Origin: Paracoccaceae bacterium
GTDB taxonomy: Bacteria; Pseudomonadota; Alphaproteobacteria; Rhodobacterales; Rhodobacteraceae
Length of the DNA stretch: 51,161 bases
Reading direction: 5' to 3'
Assembly: GCA_009773375.1 (NCBI GenBank)
Contig: WRPH01000019.1
Location: forward strand, 90,916 to 142,076
Below, piece after piece: positions 38,405 through 47,365 of the stretch; the first letter of the stretch is position 1; every line of letters begins with the position of its first letter. Made by a program: the position numbers and the translations under genes. The notes beneath the pieces were generated by a model. That model was not told the DNA's origin. It worked only from the letters and a program-made list of their open reading frames with translations, and searched no databases.

Positions 38405-38956
38405 ATGTCTCTCTATCACGCAGCGTTGGCCGAATTGGGCGGCGTGTTTTCCCGGCTGGATGACGCGCAGGTCGAGGCTTTGGTGGCTCAGATCGCGGCT
38501 GCCCGGCGGGTGGTGGTGTTCGGGGCTGGGCGTGAGCGCTTGCAGATCATGGGCTTTGCGATGCGGCTGTTCCACATGGGGTTACAGGTGGCGGTGGAGG
38601 GCGACATGACGACCCCTGCGGTCGGGCCGGGCGATCTGTTTCTGGTGGTCTGCGGGCCGGGGTATCTTTCGACCGCGGCGGCGCTGATGGAGGTGGCGCG
38701 GGCTGCGGGGGCGCGGGTGGTGATGATCACGGCGCAGGCTACGGGGCGCTGCGCGGGGCTGGCGGATGATATTCTGCTGCTGCCGGCGCAGACCATGGCG
38801 GACGATCAGGGTGATCGGGCGTCCTCGGTGCTGCCGATGGGGTCGCTGTTTGAAGGGTCGCTGTTTGTGCTGTTCGAAGTGATGGTTTTGCAGCTGAAAA
38901 CCCGGCTGGGCATTACCGCGGAGGCGATGCGGGCCAATCATACCAATCTGGAATAG
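38405..38956 (+). CDS. SIS-domain sugar-phosphate isomerase, 6-phospho-3-hexuloisomerase-like
   Basis: 183 residues. A single SIS domain: RRVVVFGAGRERLQIMGFAMRL, GDLFLVVCGPGYLSTAAALME, a Gln/Asp segment, then GSLFEGSLFVLFEVM and the tail ANHTNLE. This is the HxlB pattern. HxlB converts 3-hexulose-6-phosphate to fructose-6-phosphate in formaldehyde fixation (RuMP). The synthase HxlA is not in the window, so it may act on another sugar phosphate. Start at 38405 is set by AGGAG upstream. Confidence 0.75.
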   Translation: MSLYHAALAELGGVFSRLDDAQVEALVAQIAAARRVVVFGAGRERLQIMGFAMRLFHMGLQVAVEGDMTTPAVGPGDLFLVVCGPGYLSTAAALMEVARAAGARVVMITAQATGRCAGLADDILLLPAQTMADDQGDRASSVLPMGSLFEGSLFVLFEVMVLQLKTRLGITAEAMRANHTNLE

Positions 38957-38970
38957 GGCTTCGGCGCGGG

Positions 38971-39011
38971 GTGTCCACGCGTGGACGGTTGGGATAGTTG
39001 AATGAAATCAA
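38971..39011. repeat. Composite motif copy 2: GTGTCC palindrome plus TTGAATGAAATCAA
   Basis: GTGTCCACGCGTGGAC (containing a perfect 14-base palindrome), 11 bases, then TTGAATGAAATCAA. The second part matches an FNR-type box at nine of ten positions, but because the same pair recurs at 36978-37017 it may be repeat sequence rather than a regulatory site. Confidence 0.55.
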
Positions 39012-39110
39012 GGGGTTTTTTGGGTTTTTCAGGATTTGTTAAGGTTTGGGGGGCGATCTTGGCTGTGTTCGTAGCCTGATGACCTTTTACTGAAGCGCCC
39101 GCTGTCTTTC

Positions 39111-39305
39111 GCCCGATTTGTTTTCAAACAAATCGGGCCGCGCCTGCCTGCCCGTGGCAGGCGCGTTTCCGCGCCTACCCAGGCAGTCGCGCCCCGATTT
39201 TCCAGCATTCGTTTGCGGCACAAACTCCCTTGCCCAACGGCCTTCGGCCTTTTGTGCAACGAACCGGAAAACTCTGCCCCGCAGAGTTTTCTTTCGGTTC
39301 GGGTC
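39111..39305 (-). repeat. Dispersed repeat, copy A
   Basis: Read on the minus strand: CCGAACCG..GAAAAC, a hairpin around the AGAGTTTTCCGGTTCGTTG type core, AAAAGGCCG..GGCAAGGGAGTTTG, AATCGGGGC, GGCAGGCAGGCGCGGCCCG, and a final 13-base-arm hairpin GCCCGATTTGTTT/AAACAAATCGGGC. Copy B (40751-40903) has the same blocks on the plus strand. Copy A has an extra G/C-rich inner stretch. The rest of 38957-39336 holds no gene. Confidence 0.8.
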
Positions 39306-39336
39306 TTATCCCAATACGTTGCTGGGGCGGCAAGGC

Positions 39337-40611
39337 TCACAACCCATCCAACACCTTATCCAGCGTTTGCAGCACGATGTCAGCCTCGACCTTGCCGAAG
39401 GGCATTGGCGGGCGGATTTTCAGCACGTTGTAATGAATGCCGTTTGCGCCCATCAGCACGCCCTCGGCGCGCATGGCGTTGATGACGCGGTCGGCAAGCT
39501 CGGTGGCGGGGGCTTTGCTGGCGCGGTCGCTGACCAACTCGGCCCCGATGGCGAGGCCTTGGCCGCGCACATCGCCAATAACGCTGTGTTTTTCGGCCAG
39601 TTTACGCAGGCCGTCGCGCAGGTAAGCCCCGGTTTCAGCGGCGCGGGCGGGCAGGTTTTCGGCCTTTAGCACATCCAGCACGGCGGCGGCGGCGGCGCAG
39701 GACACCGGGTTGCCACCGAAGGTGTTGAAATAGCGGAAGGCGCGGCGGAAGGCCGAGATGATCTCAAACGAGGTGGCGACAGCGGCGACCGGGTGGCCGT
39801 TGCCCATCGGCTTGCCCATGGTGACGATATCGGGGGCAAAACCTGCGCCGACATGGCCCCAGAACTGTGGCCCGGTGCGACCGAAGCCGGGCTGCACCTC
39901 GTCAGCGATGATCACGCCACCGTGGCGGCGGACGATGGCGATGGCCTCGGTCAGGAAGCCGTGGGCGAGGTCGGGGAAGCCTTCGTTGACGAAGGCGGGG
40001 CAGAGGATCAGGCCAGAGACGCCGTGACCGGAGGCGATCAGCGACTGGCAGGCGGCTTCGACCGCGGCGGCGAAGGCGGTGGCGTGGGTCTGCGGGCTGC
40101 CGCCGAGCGGGCGATAGCTGTCGGGGGCGGGGACGTGGCGGACATGGCCGCCGAAGCCGCCGATCGGCGGCATGGTGGTGGAGAGCTGTGACACGGCGGC
40201 GGTATTGCCGTGATAGGTGTGGTCGGTGGCGATGATGCCGGTAGCCCCGGTGGCGGCCTGCGCCATGCGCAAGGCGACGTCATTCGCCTCGGAGCCGGTG
40301 CAGGTCAGGATCGCAGAGGTGATCTGCGGGCCGAAGGTGGCGGTCAGCCGTTCGACATAATCCAGAATGTTTTCGTGCAGATAGCGGGTGTGGGTGTTCA
40401 GGGTTTGCGCCTGGCGGGTGATCGCCTCGACAACGTGGGGGTGACAGTGGCCGACATGTGGGACGTTGTTGTAGCAATCGAGATAGCGGCGGCCAGCGGC
40501 ATCCCAGACCCAGGTGCCTTTCCCGCGCACCAGATGCAGCGGATCGTGGTAGAACAGCCGGACATTCGGGCCAAGCAGGCGGGTGCGGCGGTCGAGCAGG
40601 GTTTCTGGCAT
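39337..40611 (-). CDS. Class III PLP aminotransferase (alanine-glyoxylate/phospholyase-like subgroup)
   Basis: 424 residues. PLP Lys in TMGKPMGNGHP (K267), Asp in IIADEVQPGFGR (D237), TGSEAND for phosphate binding, and NNVPHVGHCHPHVV near the N-terminus. These patterns resemble the subgroup with AGXT2 and the ethanolamine-phosphate phospho-lyase rather than ornithine or GABA transaminases. Start at MPETLLDRRTRLLG (40611); the frame continues upstream into repeat copy B, which is not protein-like. It stands between two inverted repeat copies and behind the ynj-like transporter genes. Confidence 0.82.
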   Translation of the reverse strand: MPETLLDRRTRLLGPNVRLFYHDPLHLVRGKGTWVWDAAGRRYLDCYNNVPHVGHCHPHVVEAITRQAQTLNTHTRYLHENILDYVERLTATFGPQITSAILTCTGSEANDVALRMAQAATGATGIIATDHTYHGNTAAVSQLSTTMPPIGGFGGHVRHVPAPDSYRPLGGSPQTHATAFAAAVEAACQSLIASGHGVSGLILCPAFVNEGFPDLAHGFLTEAIAIVRRHGGVIIADEVQPGFGRTGPQFWGHVGAGFAPDIVTMGKPMGNGHPVAAVATSFEIISAFRRAFRYFNTFGGNPVSCAAAAAVLDVLKAENLPARAAETGAYLRDGLRKLAEKHSVIGDVRGQGLAIGAELVSDRASKAPATELADRVINAMRAEGVLMGANGIHYNVLKIRPPMPFGKVEADIVLQTLDKVLDGL

Positions 40612-40750
40612 GGCGGGTTCCGGCGTTGGGATGGGGGTAGGGTGGCAGGTTTGGGGCGGCTTGGGAAGGGGTTTGAACCGTTGGTTTGAATGGTGAACCG
40701 ATGGGGCATGCCTTTCTAGCTGCGCTTTGCGATGAGCGCTTAGGCCTTGC

Positions 40751-40903
40751 GCCGAACCGGCCGAAAACGCTCCGGGGGAGCGTTTTCCGGTTCGTTGTTC
40801 AAAAGGCGGAACGCCGTTTGAGCAAGGGAGTTTGTTCCGCAAACAATCGTTTGATAATCGGGGCAGGCAGGCGCGGCCCGATTTGTTTGAAAACAAATCG
40901 GGC
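40751..40903 (+). repeat. Dispersed repeat, copy B
   Basis: Plus-strand copy: CGAAAACGCTCCGGGGGAGC hairpin core followed by GTTTTCCGGTTCGTTGTTCA, then AAAAGGCGGAACGCCGTTTG, AGCAAGGGAGTTTG, GGCAGGCAGGCGCGGCCCG and the terminal hairpin GCCCGATTTGTTT (40876-40888) / AAACAAATCGGGC (40891-40903). The terminal hairpin lies 15 bases past the ynjD-like stop on the minus strand and may serve as its terminator. The rest of 40612-40917 holds no gene. Confidence 0.82.
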
Positions 40904-40917
40904 AAATAAAAGCTTGC

Positions 40918-41550
40918 CTAAAGCGCGATCACCGGGCCATTGGCGGCCAGCGCGTCGGCCTCGTCGTGGGTGACCAGCAGCACCGGGATGCTTTGGGCGC
41001 GGGCGTGGGCGAAGGTGAAGCCGCGCAGGTCGGCGCGCAGGGTGGCATCAAGCCGGGCGAAGGGTTCGTCCAGCAGCAGCGCCTCGGGGCGGGTGAGCAA
41101 GGTGCGCATCAGGGCGGCGCGGGCGCGTTGACCGCCCGACAGGGTGGCGGGGTCGCGGGCGTAGAAACCCGCCAGCCCGGCGCGGGTGAGGGCGTCTTCG
41201 ACGGCGGCGCGGCGGGCGGGACGGCCCTTCAGGCTGGGCGGCAGCGCGAAGGCGAGGTTGTCGCCGACCGACAGGTGCGGGAACAGGGCGGCGTCCTGAA
41301 ACATCAGGCCGATGCGGCGGGACTCGGCGGGCAGATGCGTGACATCGCGGCCGTTCAGCAGGATCTGGCCGGACAGGCGGAAGCCGGGCGCCAGATGGCC
41401 GCCGATGGCATCGAGCAGGGTCGATTTGCCAACGCCAGAGGGTCCCATCAGGGTGGTGACGGTATCGGGGCGGATGGTCAGGGTTAAGGGCGCAAACAGC
41501 GGGGTGCCGGCCGTGGGGGTGATGGTCAGAGCTTGCAGGATCAGGGTCAT
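40918..41550 (-). CDS. ynjD: ABC transporter ATPase, YnjD-like
   Basis: 210 residues. Walker A MGPSGVGKST, Q-loop LMFQDAALFPHL, signature LSGGQRARAALMR, Walker B ALLLDEPFARLD, switch His in VLLVTHDEADAL. Short and without a C-terminal regulatory domain, like YnjD and ThiQ. Start at 41550 overlaps the permease gene by four bases. Confidence 0.85.
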   Translation of the reverse strand: MTLILQALTITPTAGTPLFAPLTLTIRPDTVTTLMGPSGVGKSTLLDAIGGHLAPGFRLSGQILLNGRDVTHLPAESRRIGLMFQDAALFPHLSVGDNLAFALPPSLKGRPARRAAVEDALTRAGLAGFYARDPATLSGGQRARAALMRTLLTRPEALLLDEPFARLDATLRADLRGFTFAHARAQSIPVLLVTHDEADALAANGPVIAL

Positions 41551-43277
41551 GCGTGGCCTCCGAGCAGGGCGCGGCGGTTGCGGAAGATCAGCCGGGGCAG
41601 CGCCAGTGCCAGCGCGTAGGCGGCGAAGGGCAGGGCAGCTTGCAGGCTGGCATAGGTGCCGACGATGCGGCGGTCGGCGCTGGAAGACAGGGTGACGGCC
41701 TCGGTGGTCAGGGTGGCGATGCGGCCCGCGCCAAGGAACAGCGTGGGCAGGTATTGCGCGATCGACACCGCAAAACCGATGGCGGCGGCGGTCAGGATCG
41801 GGGCCAGCAGCACCGGCAGTTTGACGGCGAACAGGCGGCGGTTGGGGCCTGCGCCAAGGCTGGCGGCGCTGCGGATCAGCGCGGGGTCGAGCGCGCGCCA
41901 CGGATCGGACAGCGCGATCATCACATAGGGGAAGACGAACAGGCTGTGGCCCCAGATCACCGCCACAAGGCCCCCCGAAAGGCCGATACGCAGAAACAGC
42001 AGGTTCAGCCCATACAGAAAGGCGATCTGCGGCAGCAACAGCGGCAGGTAGATCAGGGCGGTGGCCCAGCCTGCGCGGGGACTGGCGCTGCGGTCTTCGG
42101 CCTCCAGCCAGGCGATGGCGAGGGTGGTGGCGATCAGGGTGGTAGTGCAGCCCAGAAGCAGGCTGTAGCTGGCAGCCTCGGCCCAGGATGCGGCATGCCA
42201 TGTCTGCCACGACCAGCTTTCGGGCAGCGGGTGCGGAAAGCTCCAGCGGTGGGTGACGGACCAGATCAGCAGGGCCAGCAGCGACAAAAGGCCAAGCGCC
42301 AAGGCGGCGGCGGCAAGCCCGGCGGTCAGCAGCAGGCCGGGTTGCATCGACAACCCGCGCCCGCCACGGCGCAGCCACCATAGGCCGATGGCCCGGACAA
42401 CGCGTTCGGCCAGCAGCCATAGCAGGGTGGCGGCAAGGGTCAGCAGCGCGATCAGCACCGCTCCGGCAGAGGCGGGCAGGATCATCTGCACATCCGGGTT
42501 GGCAAACCAGCGCGTCACCGCCACCGCCAGTGTCGGCGGGTTTGACGGGCCAAGGATCACCGCCATATCGACCACTGACAGCGCATAGGCTTGCACCACC
42601 AGCACCGGCAGCCGGATCAGCGGCCAGACCTGCGGCATGATCACCTTGATCCAGACGATGCCCCGGCCATAGCCAAGCGCGCGCCCTGCCGAAAGCTGTT
42701 GGTTCACCGGCAGTTGGCTGAGCGCGGCAAGGATCACCAGCAACAGGAACGGCAGTTCCTTGACGATCAGGCCCAGCAGCAAAGCAAGGCCGTAGCTGTC
42801 GTTGACCGAGGCGATTTCGGGCGGGATGGTCCAGCCCGCGAGGGGGGCGATCAGCCGGGCGATCCAGCCCGATGGCGCGATCAGGAAGGCAAGGCCGATG
42901 GCGATTGCAGCGTGAGGCACGGCTAAAATCGGGGTCAGCATGTGGTCGCCTTGTCGGGTGGACACGCGGCCATGCATCAGCGCGCAAAATCCGGTGGCCA
43001 GCAGCAACGCCAGTACGGCTGACCCTATGCCGGTGAACAGCGTCAGCCGCAGCGCGGTGACAAAGCCGGGCAGGGCGGCAAGGCTTTGCCACGGCGCAAG
43101 CCCGAACCGGGTGGCTCCGATGCCGGGGTGCAGACCGAAGGCGGCGCGCAGGGTCTCAAAGCTGCCCGCAAGGATCGGCAGCACCAGACCCAAGAGCACA
43201 ACCCACAGCACAGCGCGGCGCAGGATGCGGCCGTGCGGCGCAGGTCGGCTGGGCTGGGTCTGCGCGCGCCATGTCAT
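41547..43277 (-). CDS. ynjC: ABC transporter permease, two-domain YnjC-like
   Basis: 576 residues with two BPD-type permease halves. The coupling-helix signatures are AGRALGYGRGIVWIKVIMPQ in the first half and SLGAGPNRRLFAVKLPVLLAP in the second. Fused permeases of this length occur in iron, thiamine and YnjC-type importers. The whole set (YnjB, YnjC, YnjD plus a YnjF-like enzyme) matches the E. coli ynj locus, whose substrate is not established. Confidence 0.82.
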   Translation of the reverse strand: MTWRAQTQPSRPAPHGRILRRAVLWVVLLGLVLPILAGSFETLRAAFGLHPGIGATRFGLAPWQSLAALPGFVTALRLTLFTGIGSAVLALLLATGFCALMHGRVSTRQGDHMLTPILAVPHAAIAIGLAFLIAPSGWIARLIAPLAGWTIPPEIASVNDSYGLALLLGLIVKELPFLLLVILAALSQLPVNQQLSAGRALGYGRGIVWIKVIMPQVWPLIRLPVLVVQAYALSVVDMAVILGPSNPPTLAVAVTRWFANPDVQMILPASAGAVLIALLTLAATLLWLLAERVVRAIGLWWLRRGGRGLSMQPGLLLTAGLAAAALALGLLSLLALLIWSVTHRWSFPHPLPESWSWQTWHAASWAEAASYSLLLGCTTTLIATTLAIAWLEAEDRSASPRAGWATALIYLPLLLPQIAFLYGLNLLFLRIGLSGGLVAVIWGHSLFVFPYVMIALSDPWRALDPALIRSAASLGAGPNRRLFAVKLPVLLAPILTAAAIGFAVSIAQYLPTLFLGAGRIATLTTEAVTLSSSADRRIVGTYASLQAALPFAAYALALALPRLIFRNRRALLGGHA

Positions 43278-43286
43278 CGGGGGACC

Positions 43287-44486
43287 TTATCTGGTGTAAC
43301 GCTTGGCCCATGCCTCGGTCAGTTTGGTCATCCAGCTGGCGTGCGGTTCCAGCAGGGTCGGGCCAAGGCTGTCCAGTGTCGGCAGGGCGGGCGCGGTCGG
43401 CAGGGCGTCAAAGGTGGCTTGCGCCGGGACGTCAAGCTTGGCCGGATCGAGCACCGAAAAGCTGCCCAGAACGGTGATGTCTTGCATATGCGCTTGCGTC
43501 GCCGGGTCCAGCAGGAAGTTGGCCACCACCTGCGCGCCTGCCTTGTGGGCGGCGTTGAACGGGATGGCGACGAAGCTGATATTGCCGATCGAGCCTGCCT
43601 TGGGGGTGAAGACGCGAGCGGTTTCCGGCAGGCTGCCTTGCGCAATCGCGGCGGCGGTCGAGGCTGGGTCGAAGGCCATGGCGATATCGACCTCGCCATC
43701 GTTCAGCATCTGCTGCTGGACAGATTCATTTTCCGGAAAAGCCTCGCCGCCGCGCCACAGGTTCGGGCGCAGCGCATCATACCACGCCCAGAGGGGGGCG
43801 GTCTGGGTGGCGAAACTTGCGTCGGTGACGGGCAGTTGCAGCGCGGCGGCGTCGGGGGCAAGCTCGATCAGCGCTTGTTTCAGAAAGGTAGCGCCGATGA
43901 AATTGGCCGGGTTGGGGTGGGTGAGCCTGCCCGGATGGGCGGCGGCCCAATCGGTGAAACCAGCCATGGTTTCGGGCAGATCGCTGACGCGGGCGCTGTC
44001 ATAGGAGAACACGAATTTCGCCAGCCGCCACGGCGATTCCATGCCGTCAACCGGGGTGGTGAAATCGACCGAGGCTGGCGATGTCGCGGACAGATCGAGG
44101 AATTTGGCGTTGGGCAGGTCGGCCACGAAGGGGCCGTGCAGCAGGCCCTGTTCCTTCATCGCCAGAAAGTTCGGGCCGTTGATCCAGATCAGATCGACCG
44201 AGCCTTGTTCGGTTTCTCCGGCGGCTTTTTCGGAAATGACGCGGGTGACGGCCTCGGCGGTGTCGGTCAGTTTGACCTGTTCGACCTTGACGCCGTAGAG
44301 TTGTTCGGTCTGGCTGTTGACCCATTCGATAAAGGCATTGGTGCGCTGATCGCCGCCCCAGGCGTTCCAATAGACGGTCTGGCCGCGCGCGGCGTCCAGC
44401 GTCTGTTGCCAATCTGCGAGGGTGGGGGCGGCAAAGGCTGGGGTGGAGAGGCAAAGGGTAAGGCTGGCGAGGATCGGCAGGCGCAT
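43287..44486 (-). CDS. ynjB: ABC transporter substrate-binding protein, YnjB-like
   Basis: 399 residues. Signal peptide MRLPILASLTLCLSTPAFAA, then TVYWNAWGGDQRTNAFIEWV, the YnjB/potF-like opening of type II periplasmic binding proteins. DLIWINGPNFLAMKEQGLL is also characteristic. The ligand is unknown; the neighbouring CDP-alcohol phosphotransferase suggests a phosphorylated alcohol or head-group-type compound as a hypothesis. Start supported by AAGGACG. Confidence 0.82.
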   Translation of the reverse strand: MRLPILASLTLCLSTPAFAAPTLADWQQTLDAARGQTVYWNAWGGDQRTNAFIEWVNSQTEQLYGVKVEQVKLTDTAEAVTRVISEKAAGETEQGSVDLIWINGPNFLAMKEQGLLHGPFVADLPNAKFLDLSATSPASVDFTTPVDGMESPWRLAKFVFSYDSARVSDLPETMAGFTDWAAAHPGRLTHPNPANFIGATFLKQALIELAPDAAALQLPVTDASFATQTAPLWAWYDALRPNLWRGGEAFPENESVQQQMLNDGEVDIAMAFDPASTAAAIAQGSLPETARVFTPKAGSIGNISFVAIPFNAAHKAGAQVVANFLLDPATQAHMQDITVLGSFSVLDPAKLDVPAQATFDALPTAPALPTLDSLGPTLLEPHASWMTKLTEAWAKRYTR

Positions 44487-44495
44487 GGGTCGTCC

Positions 44496-45110
44496 TTATC
44501 TGGGGTCGGTGAAGGCGCGCCAGCCTTGGTGCCAGCGCAGAAGGGTGGTCAGGAAACAGGCGGCGGCGAAGATCAGGGCAAGCGTGGGGAAGGCCTGCGG
44601 AAACAGGCACATCAGCGCAAAGATGGCGATGGTTTCGGCACCTTCGGTCAGCCCGCCAAGGTAGTAGATGCCTTTGGTCGGGTAGGCGCTGGCGGTCAGA
44701 CCGCGCCGGGCTGCGATGCTGGCGAAGGCCAGAAACGATGATCCGGTGCCGATGAACGAGGCGATCAGCACGGCGGCAGGCAGGGCGTTTTGCGCCGAGT
44801 CCGCCAGCGCAAAGCCCAAGGGGAACAGCGCGTAGAACAGGAAATCCAGCGCGATATCAAGGAAGGCACCGCGGTCGGTGGCACCTTGCAGCCGGGCCAG
44901 CGCGCCATCCAGCCCGTCGGCCAACCGGTTCAGCAGCAGCAACAGCAGGGCTATGCCATAGGCCTGCAGCCACAGCGCGGGCAGGGCCAGTGCGCCGATG
45001 GCAAAGCCCGCCAGCGTGACCGTATCGGCGTGCAGGCCAAGCCGGGCAAGGGCGCGGGCGGGCGCGGCCAGCAGGCGGCGTTGCAGCGGAGCCAAGGCGG
45101 CGTCGATCAT
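44496..45110 (-). CDS. ynjF: CDP-alcohol phosphatidyltransferase, YnjF-like
   Basis: 204 residues, about five membrane segments. Contains RLADGLDGALARLQGATDRGAFLD, a DGx2ARx8Gx3D motif in which the last Asp is kept; this is the catalytic signature of enzymes that transfer a phospho-alcohol from CDP-alcohols. Start MIDAALAPLQRR at 45110. First gene of the ynjF-B-C-D minus-strand group, 9 bases before the binding protein gene. Confidence 0.82.
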   Translation of the reverse strand: MIDAALAPLQRRLLAAPARALARLGLHADTVTLAGFAIGALALPALWLQAYGIALLLLLLNRLADGLDGALARLQGATDRGAFLDIALDFLFYALFPLGFALADSAQNALPAAVLIASFIGTGSSFLAFASIAARRGLTASAYPTKGIYYLGGLTEGAETIAIFALMCLFPQAFPTLALIFAAACFLTTLLRWHQGWRAFTDPR

Positions 45111-45307
45111 CGCGCGCGCTTTCGCCGGGCTGGAACGGGGCCGTGCTGCATCGCTGATCTGATCCCTGTGGTTTTTTCGAGCGATAGCAGAGCCGGGGCG
45201 GGCGTGCCAATCACGATCCGGTGGCAAATCGGCGCGGCGGCTGCTTTGGCACTGGATTGCGGCGGCGGGGTTGCGTAGCTTTGGCGGGCATACACGGGAG
45301 GTTTGCC

Positions 45308-45727
45308 ATGTTCATCCGGTCGGTCAAAGATGTTGTTGCGGGGCGCGAGGTGCCGTCGGTGCAAAGCGGGGCGACGGTGCGGCAGGCCTGCCATGTGCTG
45401 GACCATTTCAACGTCGGCGCGGTGCTGGTGCTAAAGGGCGAGGCGCTGGTCGGGCTGGTCAGCGAACGCGATGTGATCCGCAAATGTATCGGTCAGGACC
45501 GGCATTCGGACAGCACTCTCGTCGATGAGATCATGACGGTTGATCCGAAAACCGTGCAGGCGAGTGATGGTTTGAACGATGCGCTGGCGCATATGACGCA
45601 GGGGCATTTCCGCCATATGCCGGTGCTGGAGGCGGGGCGTTGCATAGGCTTGCTGTCGATCCGCGATGTGCCGACCGAATACCGCATGATGTATGAACGG
45701 TTTCTGGAGATGCGGCAGAAAGCCTGA
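45308..45727 (+). CDS. CBS-domain pair protein
   Basis: 139 residues made of two CBS motifs: VRQACHVLDHFNVGAVLVL...LVGLVSERDVIRKC and LNDALAHMTQGHFRHMPVL...CIGLLSIRDV. Stand-alone CBS pairs bind adenosine nucleotides and sense energy state. GGGAGG upstream fixes the start at 45308. Divergent from ynjF and convergent with the broken SDR gene; no specific partner is visible. Confidence 0.88.
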   Translation: MFIRSVKDVVAGREVPSVQSGATVRQACHVLDHFNVGAVLVLKGEALVGLVSERDVIRKCIGQDRHSDSTLVDEIMTVDPKTVQASDGLNDALAHMTQGHFRHMPVLEAGRCIGLLSIRDVPTEYRMMYERFLEMRQKA

Positions 45728-45730
45728 CGC

Positions 45731-46439
<709 letters not shown>

Positions 46440-46490
46440 TTTTCCCTCCGATTTCGGGCGTATCTTGTCATTTTTCAGTCTTTGGCCGGT

Positions 46491-47201
46491 TTAGCTGCTG
46501 GCGATATACTGCAAGCCCGCCTCCAGATGGCGGCTGACCAGATAGGCATAGGCGATGCGGTCGCGGTCGCGCAGGGCCTGCACGATTTCGGCATGGGCGG
46601 CGTGGGTGTCGGCCTGCACCGGGCGGGCGGCCTTGCCGATCTGCATCACCTCGATGATCACCGGGCCAAGCAGGTGATAGGTGGCCAGCGTGGTGCGGTT
46701 GCCCGCCAGCGCAATCAGACCGGCGTGAAAATCATAGTCGGCGCGGGCGATGGCCGCGACACCTTGCGCGGTCAACAGCCGGTCATTCAGTTGCGCCAGA
46801 TGATCCAGATCGGCCTTTGTGGCGGTCAGGATCAGATGATCGCCGATGCCGGTTTCGACGATGCGGCGAAAGCCTTGCAGGTCGCGGAAACTGGCCGGGG
46901 ACACGCCGTTGTGCATTGAAAACAGCCGCCGGATCGCCTCGGCATGGCCACCGGCGACCACCGCGCCGACCTTGGGGCGGGTTTCGATCAGGCCATAGGC
47001 GCGCAGCACCACCAACGCCTCGCGCACGGTGTTGCGGGCAGTCTGGAACAGCTCGCCCAGTTCGCGTTCGGTCGGCATGGCGTCGCCGATCTGCAAGCCG
47101 CGCGCGGTGATCAGGTCGCGGATCTGCATCACAAGCCGATCCACCGCCGAGGGCTTCGCCGGGTCCGGGCTATGTGGGGCTTCGATGCGGGCGGTGGTCA
47201 T
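46491..47201 (-). CDS. GntR/FadR-family regulator of the sugar-acid locus
   Basis: 236 residues. Winged-helix start VMQIRDLITARGLQIGDAMP, then TERELGELFQTARNTVREAL, followed by an all-helical FCD effector domain (HNGVSPASFRDLQGFRRIVE; metal-binding type residues in DYDFHAGLI). Divergent from the UxuA-like gene; matching half-sites lie on both sides of the intergenic region. Expected to respond to a sugar acid such as a hexuronate. Confidence 0.85.
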   Translation of the reverse strand: MTTARIEAPHSPDPAKPSAVDRLVMQIRDLITARGLQIGDAMPTERELGELFQTARNTVREALVVLRAYGLIETRPKVGAVVAGGHAEAIRRLFSMHNGVSPASFRDLQGFRRIVETGIGDHLILTATKADLDHLAQLNDRLLTAQGVAAIARADYDFHAGLIALAGNRTTLATYHLLGPVIIEVMQIGKAARPVQADTHAAHAEIVQALRDRDRIAYAYLVSRHLEAGLQYIASS

Positions 47202-47219
47202 GCAGGCTCCTTTTGTGGT

Positions 47220-47233
47220 ATTTGTTGGGCCAA
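47220..47233. promoter_or_regulatory. Candidate GntR operator, regulator side
   Basis: ATTTGTTGGGCCAA, containing TTGGGCCAA, 19 bases upstream of the GntR start. Its inverse recurs at 47339-47351. Confidence 0.45.
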
Positions 47234-47338
47234 GATCGGGGGTTAGTCAATTCTGATTTCGCGGGTGTGGCGCTACGTTGAATTTATGTGCGGGGATGGG
47301 GCTTGATTCCGCGCGGCATCCTCGCATTATGGCAAGTC

Positions 47339-47351
47339 TGGTCCAACAAAT
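47339..47351. promoter_or_regulatory. Candidate GntR operator, UxuA side
   Basis: TGGTCCAACAAAT, the inverted counterpart of 47220-47232 with one substitution. It ends 14 bases before the UxuA start codon, overlapping the leader, so binding would block expression. Confidence 0.45.
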
Positions 47352-47365
47352 TCGGGGTGGGTGAC

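Noticed and set aside
38998..39011. FNR-type box TTGAATGAAATCAA as a regulatory site
   Set aside because: Good match, but no gene starts nearby in a suitable direction and the block recurs as part of a repeated composite motif.
39029..39340. 103-codon minus-strand frame
   Set aside because: Lies within repeat copy A and the composite motif; no ribosome site or domain.
40612..40905. N-terminal extension of the aminotransferase
   Set aside because: The added 98 residues are encoded mainly by repeat copy B and are not protein-like; MPETLLDRR at 40611 fits the family start.
43086..44741. Long plus-strand frame opposite ynjB
   Set aside because: Low-complexity Gly/Arg translation; ynjB on the other strand has a signal peptide and binding-protein pattern.
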